NCBI GenBank assembly: GCA_964483175.1
Contig: CAZAAT010000089.1
Span: 1-7,145 of the forward strand
DNA length: 7,145 nt
Source: JAAYHC01 sp964483175
Lineage (GTDB): Bacteria; Bacillota; UBA5301
Direction: 5' to 3'
Of the stretch, positions 5,802 through 7,145 are shown one piece after another. The first letter of the stretch is position 1. Each line of letters opens with the position of its first letter. Under the pieces are notes generated by a model. That model had not been told where the DNA came from, made no database searches, and saw only the letters and a list, made by a program, of their open reading frames with translations. The translations under genes were made by a program, and so were the position numbers.

Positions 5802-6116
5802 CTATCTCCTGCGTAATCTGGCCATAAAGCGAGTTGGCGAGACCGGTTTAAGGGTATCCACGAGATTATGCACAAAATTGGAACCTCTGGCTACAATTAA
5901 TCCCGTTAACAAATAGTCTACGATCGGTGGATCCAGTGGCATCTCAGCCAGCTTGAAAAAGCCTGTTTGGGTGCCTAGACAGATCGACATCCCAAAGATC
6001 GCCGCGACTAAGTTGCTCCAAATGCCGGTGATATCCGGAAAAATATTTTTTGTCATATTGGTCAAGACTTCGGTAAATAAAGCCAGCGCGAGGAGGTTAA
6101 ACGCAACGGCATTCAT
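5802..6116 (-). CDS. Small holin-like membrane protein of unknown function
   Basis: This 104-residue protein was not matched to a named family. It has hydrophobic segments near residues 3-21, 32-50 and 66-80, a conserved-looking LLTGLIVARGSNFVHNL stretch at 69-85, and a basic C-terminus ending RLRRR. Small size, two or three membrane segments and a charged tail resemble phage holins or small Firmicutes membrane proteins, but no lysin or phage gene is nearby, so holin activity should not be assumed. The ATG at 6116 has a GAAGGGAG ribosome binding site (6126-6133) 9 nt upstream. The gene follows the hairpin at 6175-6197 and ends 83 bp before the PCP_red/CGGC gene, with no terminator recognised between them. 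That gap is T-rich on the minus strand but lacks a stem. Confidence 0.75.
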   Translation of the reverse strand: MNAVAFNLLALALFTEVLTNMTKNIFPDITGIWSNLVAAIFGMSICLGTQTGFFKLAEMPLDPPIVDYLLTGLIVARGSNFVHNLVDTLKPVSPTRFMARLRRR

Positions 6117-6174
6117 TTATGCACACTCCCTTCGCCATCAAATATATCTGCGACCGCCTGGCCAATATGCCAAA

Positions 6175-6202
6175 GGGGCAAGCTGTGAGCCTGCCCCTTT
6201 TT
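6175..6202. terminator. 10-bp hairpin after the SPOCS gene; better T-tract on the plus strand
   Basis: Arms GGGGCAAGCT (6175-6184) and AGCCTGCCCC (6188-6197) pair over 10 positions around a 3-nt loop; one pair is a mismatch or G-U wobble depending on strand. In the minus direction, which the SPOCS gene needs, only TTT follows, with a run of A on the other side. In the plus direction five T residues follow (6198-6202). It probably ends the SPOCS transcript, and could also stop antisense transcription from the left. Confidence 0.65.
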
Positions 6203-6234
6203 CCTTCAACTTGTCCATTTATCCGGTAAAATCC

Positions 6235-6777
6235 TTAGCGGAGATCGATCTGCGGCGGACCGATCCGGCGATCAAAGACATCAGATTCGCCAACTAAAGA
6301 GCTAACAATAACTACCCTTGATACGATCACGCGCAAATCCACCACGGTTTTTTCCCGCCACAGGGTTGTAGGTAATTCTCCTACCGGTTCTAGAACCGGA
6401 ACTACTCTGAGAATAAAGTTTTCGACATCTACTTCATCACTAGGTGTAACTGGAGCTTCGATAAAGGCTTCAAACGGGATCGTCTCCCTATGGAATAGAA
6501 CAGTTCCATCGGTTCCTGTTGGGACAAATTTGATGATCTTGTGCACTCTAAACTGCTTGATTACCTTACCAGAAATCACATGGTCGGAAAGAAACTCCAC
6601 CTGCGTGTGTACTGATTGAATAAAGGTAGCAGGCGTAGGTAGAGTAATCTCGCGTACATCATGTAACTGAAGGTTTTTGTCTGCTACTACCTGCAGCTTT
6701 TTAAAACGCCGCCGGACTAATTTGCCTTGAAAAATAGGCTTCGGGCAGATCTTAGGTTCCTTTGGATCCTTTCTCAC
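6235..6777 (-). CDS. SPOCS-domain (DUF3794) protein, probably sporulation-related
   Basis: This 180-residue protein is built around one SPOCS/DUF3794 domain (about residues 58-155). Its hallmarks are DHVISGKVIKQFRVHKIIKF (65-84), an ETIPFEAFIEAP strand (98-109), a PSDEVDVENFILRV stretch (112-125) and a VDLRVIVSRVVIV strand (146-158). Family knowledge: SPOCS domains occur in spore assembly proteins such as SipL, where they bind coat morphogenetic proteins. Here there is no LysM domain, signal peptide or membrane segment, so this is a standalone form. Residues 1-30 are basic and proline-rich. The GTG at 6777 has AAAGGAGG (6786-6793) 8 nt upstream. No firm promoter was found: GATAAT (6890-6895) with a poor -35 TTTCAA (6913-6918) at 17 bp is a weak candidate. 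Whether it is under a sporulation sigma factor cannot be told. Confidence 0.85.
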   Translation of the reverse strand: MRKDPKEPKICPKPIFQGKLVRRRFKKLQVVADKNLQLHDVREITLPTPATFIQSVHTQVEFLSDHVISGKVIKQFRVHKIIKFVPTGTDGTVLFHRETIPFEAFIEAPVTPSDEVDVENFILRVVPVLEPVGELPTTLWREKTVVDLRVIVSRVVIVSSLVGESDVFDRRIGPPQIDLR

Positions 6778-6794
6778 GGTTCTTTCCTCCTTTA

Positions 6795-6820
6795 CGCAGT
6801 CAGTGAAATGACTTCCTGCG
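6795..6820 (-). promoter_or_regulatory. Possible stem-loop in the SPOCS gene leader
   Basis: CGCAG (6795-6799) and CTGCG (6816-6820) pair, with an inner TCA/TGA extension and a 4-nt bulge. The structure ends 1-2 nt before the AAAGGAGG ribosome binding site, so it could affect translation if the transcript starts upstream. The pairing is short and may be chance. Confidence 0.3.
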
Positions 6821-6919
6821 CTAATATCATATTGACCTAGTAGGCAAGAAGAACCGTGGCAAAGGCATAATCACGCGGGCTAAAGGAACATTATCGCTGA
6901 AACTAAAGGTTTTTGAAAG

Positions 6920-6949
6920 AAAAAAAGCCCCTCAAAACCATGAGGAGCT
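6920..6949 (-). terminator. Intrinsic terminator of the tRNA-Gln unit
   Basis: On the minus strand AGCTCCTCA (6949-6941), a 6-nt loop and TGAGGGGCT (6934-6926) form a 9-bp stem with one G-U pair, followed by seven T residues (6926-6920). It lies 15 bp past the tRNA CCA end. Confidence 0.85.
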
Positions 6950-6964
6950 GTGTACTCAAAAAAA

Positions 6965-7041
6965 TGGCTGGGGCGGCTGGACTCGAACCAGCGGAATGTC
7001 GGCTCCAAAGGCCGATGCCTTACCGACTTGGCTACGCCCCA
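6965..7041 (-). tRNA. trnQ: tRNA-Gln (anticodon UUG), CCA encoded
   Basis: The cloverleaf folds fully on the minus strand: acceptor TGGGGCG/CGCCCCA with the weak U1-A72 pair usual for tRNA-Gln, a 3-bp D stem GCC/GGC with GG in the loop, anticodon stem TCGGC/GCCGA around loop CTTTGGA (anticodon TTG at positions 34-36), and T arm GCTGG-TTCGAGT-CCAGC. Discriminator G and an encoded CCA follow. The variable region has 6 nt and the D loop 10 nt, each one longer than the common form as remembered, giving 77 nt in all. It is a single-gene transcript with its own promoter and terminator. Confidence 0.95.
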
Positions 7042-7062
7042 ATCTTGTTTCGGCAAGTTATA

Positions 7063-7091
7063 ATTTTAGCAGAGAAAGTCCCGTCTGTCAA
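7063..7091 (-). promoter_or_regulatory. Strong sigma-A-type promoter of tRNA-Gln
   Basis: A perfect -35 TTGACA (7086-7091), a 17-bp spacer and a -10 TAAAAT (7063-7068) lie on the minus strand. The expected start is near 7056, about 15 nt before the mature tRNA 5' end. Confidence 0.9.
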
Positions 7092-7145
7092 GGGGTTAGG
7101 AGGCACTAGATAAGCGTTTTTGATACTCTGCCAGGACCATTTTTT

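Noticed and set aside
6913..7113. Plus-strand 66-codon frame with MAGAAGLEPAECR
   Set aside because: This is the well-known false protein produced by translating the antisense strand of a tRNA gene; it lies across the tRNA-Gln and its promoter.

Overview
The window looks like chromosome from a spore-forming Gram-positive bacterium of the Clostridia (a Peptococcaceae or Desulfotomaculum-like lineage is plausible, but this is inferred from gene style and not proven). The reasons are strong AGGAGG-type ribosome binding sites, a SPOCS-domain (DUF3794) protein of the kind confined to endospore formers, a Firmicutes-type tRNA-Gln, and a remnant of the Firmicutes glmU-ctc-pth gene order. Every convincing gene lies on the minus strand, so the window reads from right to left. 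No mobile element, CRISPR array or phage module was seen.

Right end (7145 to 6120): a textbook housekeeping promoter drives a lone tRNA-Gln(UUG), which ends at an intrinsic terminator. Next comes a single-gene unit for a 180-residue SPOCS-domain protein, followed by a long hairpin.

Middle (6116 to 3771): three closely placed genes are probably co-transcribed. They encode a 104-residue membrane protein of unknown function, a cysteine-rich PCP_red-CGGC two-domain protein, and the cell-wall precursor enzyme GlmU. GlmU starts at a TTG codon and carries an apparently shortened beta-helix. The prs gene usually found next to glmU in Firmicutes is absent here.

Left half (3770 to 82): a near-consensus promoter just past the glmU stop drives ctc (ribosomal protein L25), which ends at a strong terminator. 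The pth ribosome binding site abuts the T-tract of that terminator, so pth and the genes after it appear to depend on readthrough. pth (peptidyl-tRNA hydrolase) is followed 16 bp later by a membrane-bound histidine kinase of the NarL/DesK class. Its coding region overlaps by 44 bp a DosR/NarL-like response regulator. This places a two-component system downstream of a translation-quality gene.

Far left (311 to 1): a gene-free stretch holds a 12-bp inverted repeat, a terminator for the regulator transcript (or for a possible small RNA), and the promoter and ribosome binding site of a further minus-strand gene that begins just outside the window.

The most interesting items are the PCP_red-CGGC fusion beside a holin-like membrane protein and glmU, the two-component system in the pth unit with its cysteine/glycine-rich kinase tail, the shortened GlmU beta-helix, and the structured region downstream of the regulator.
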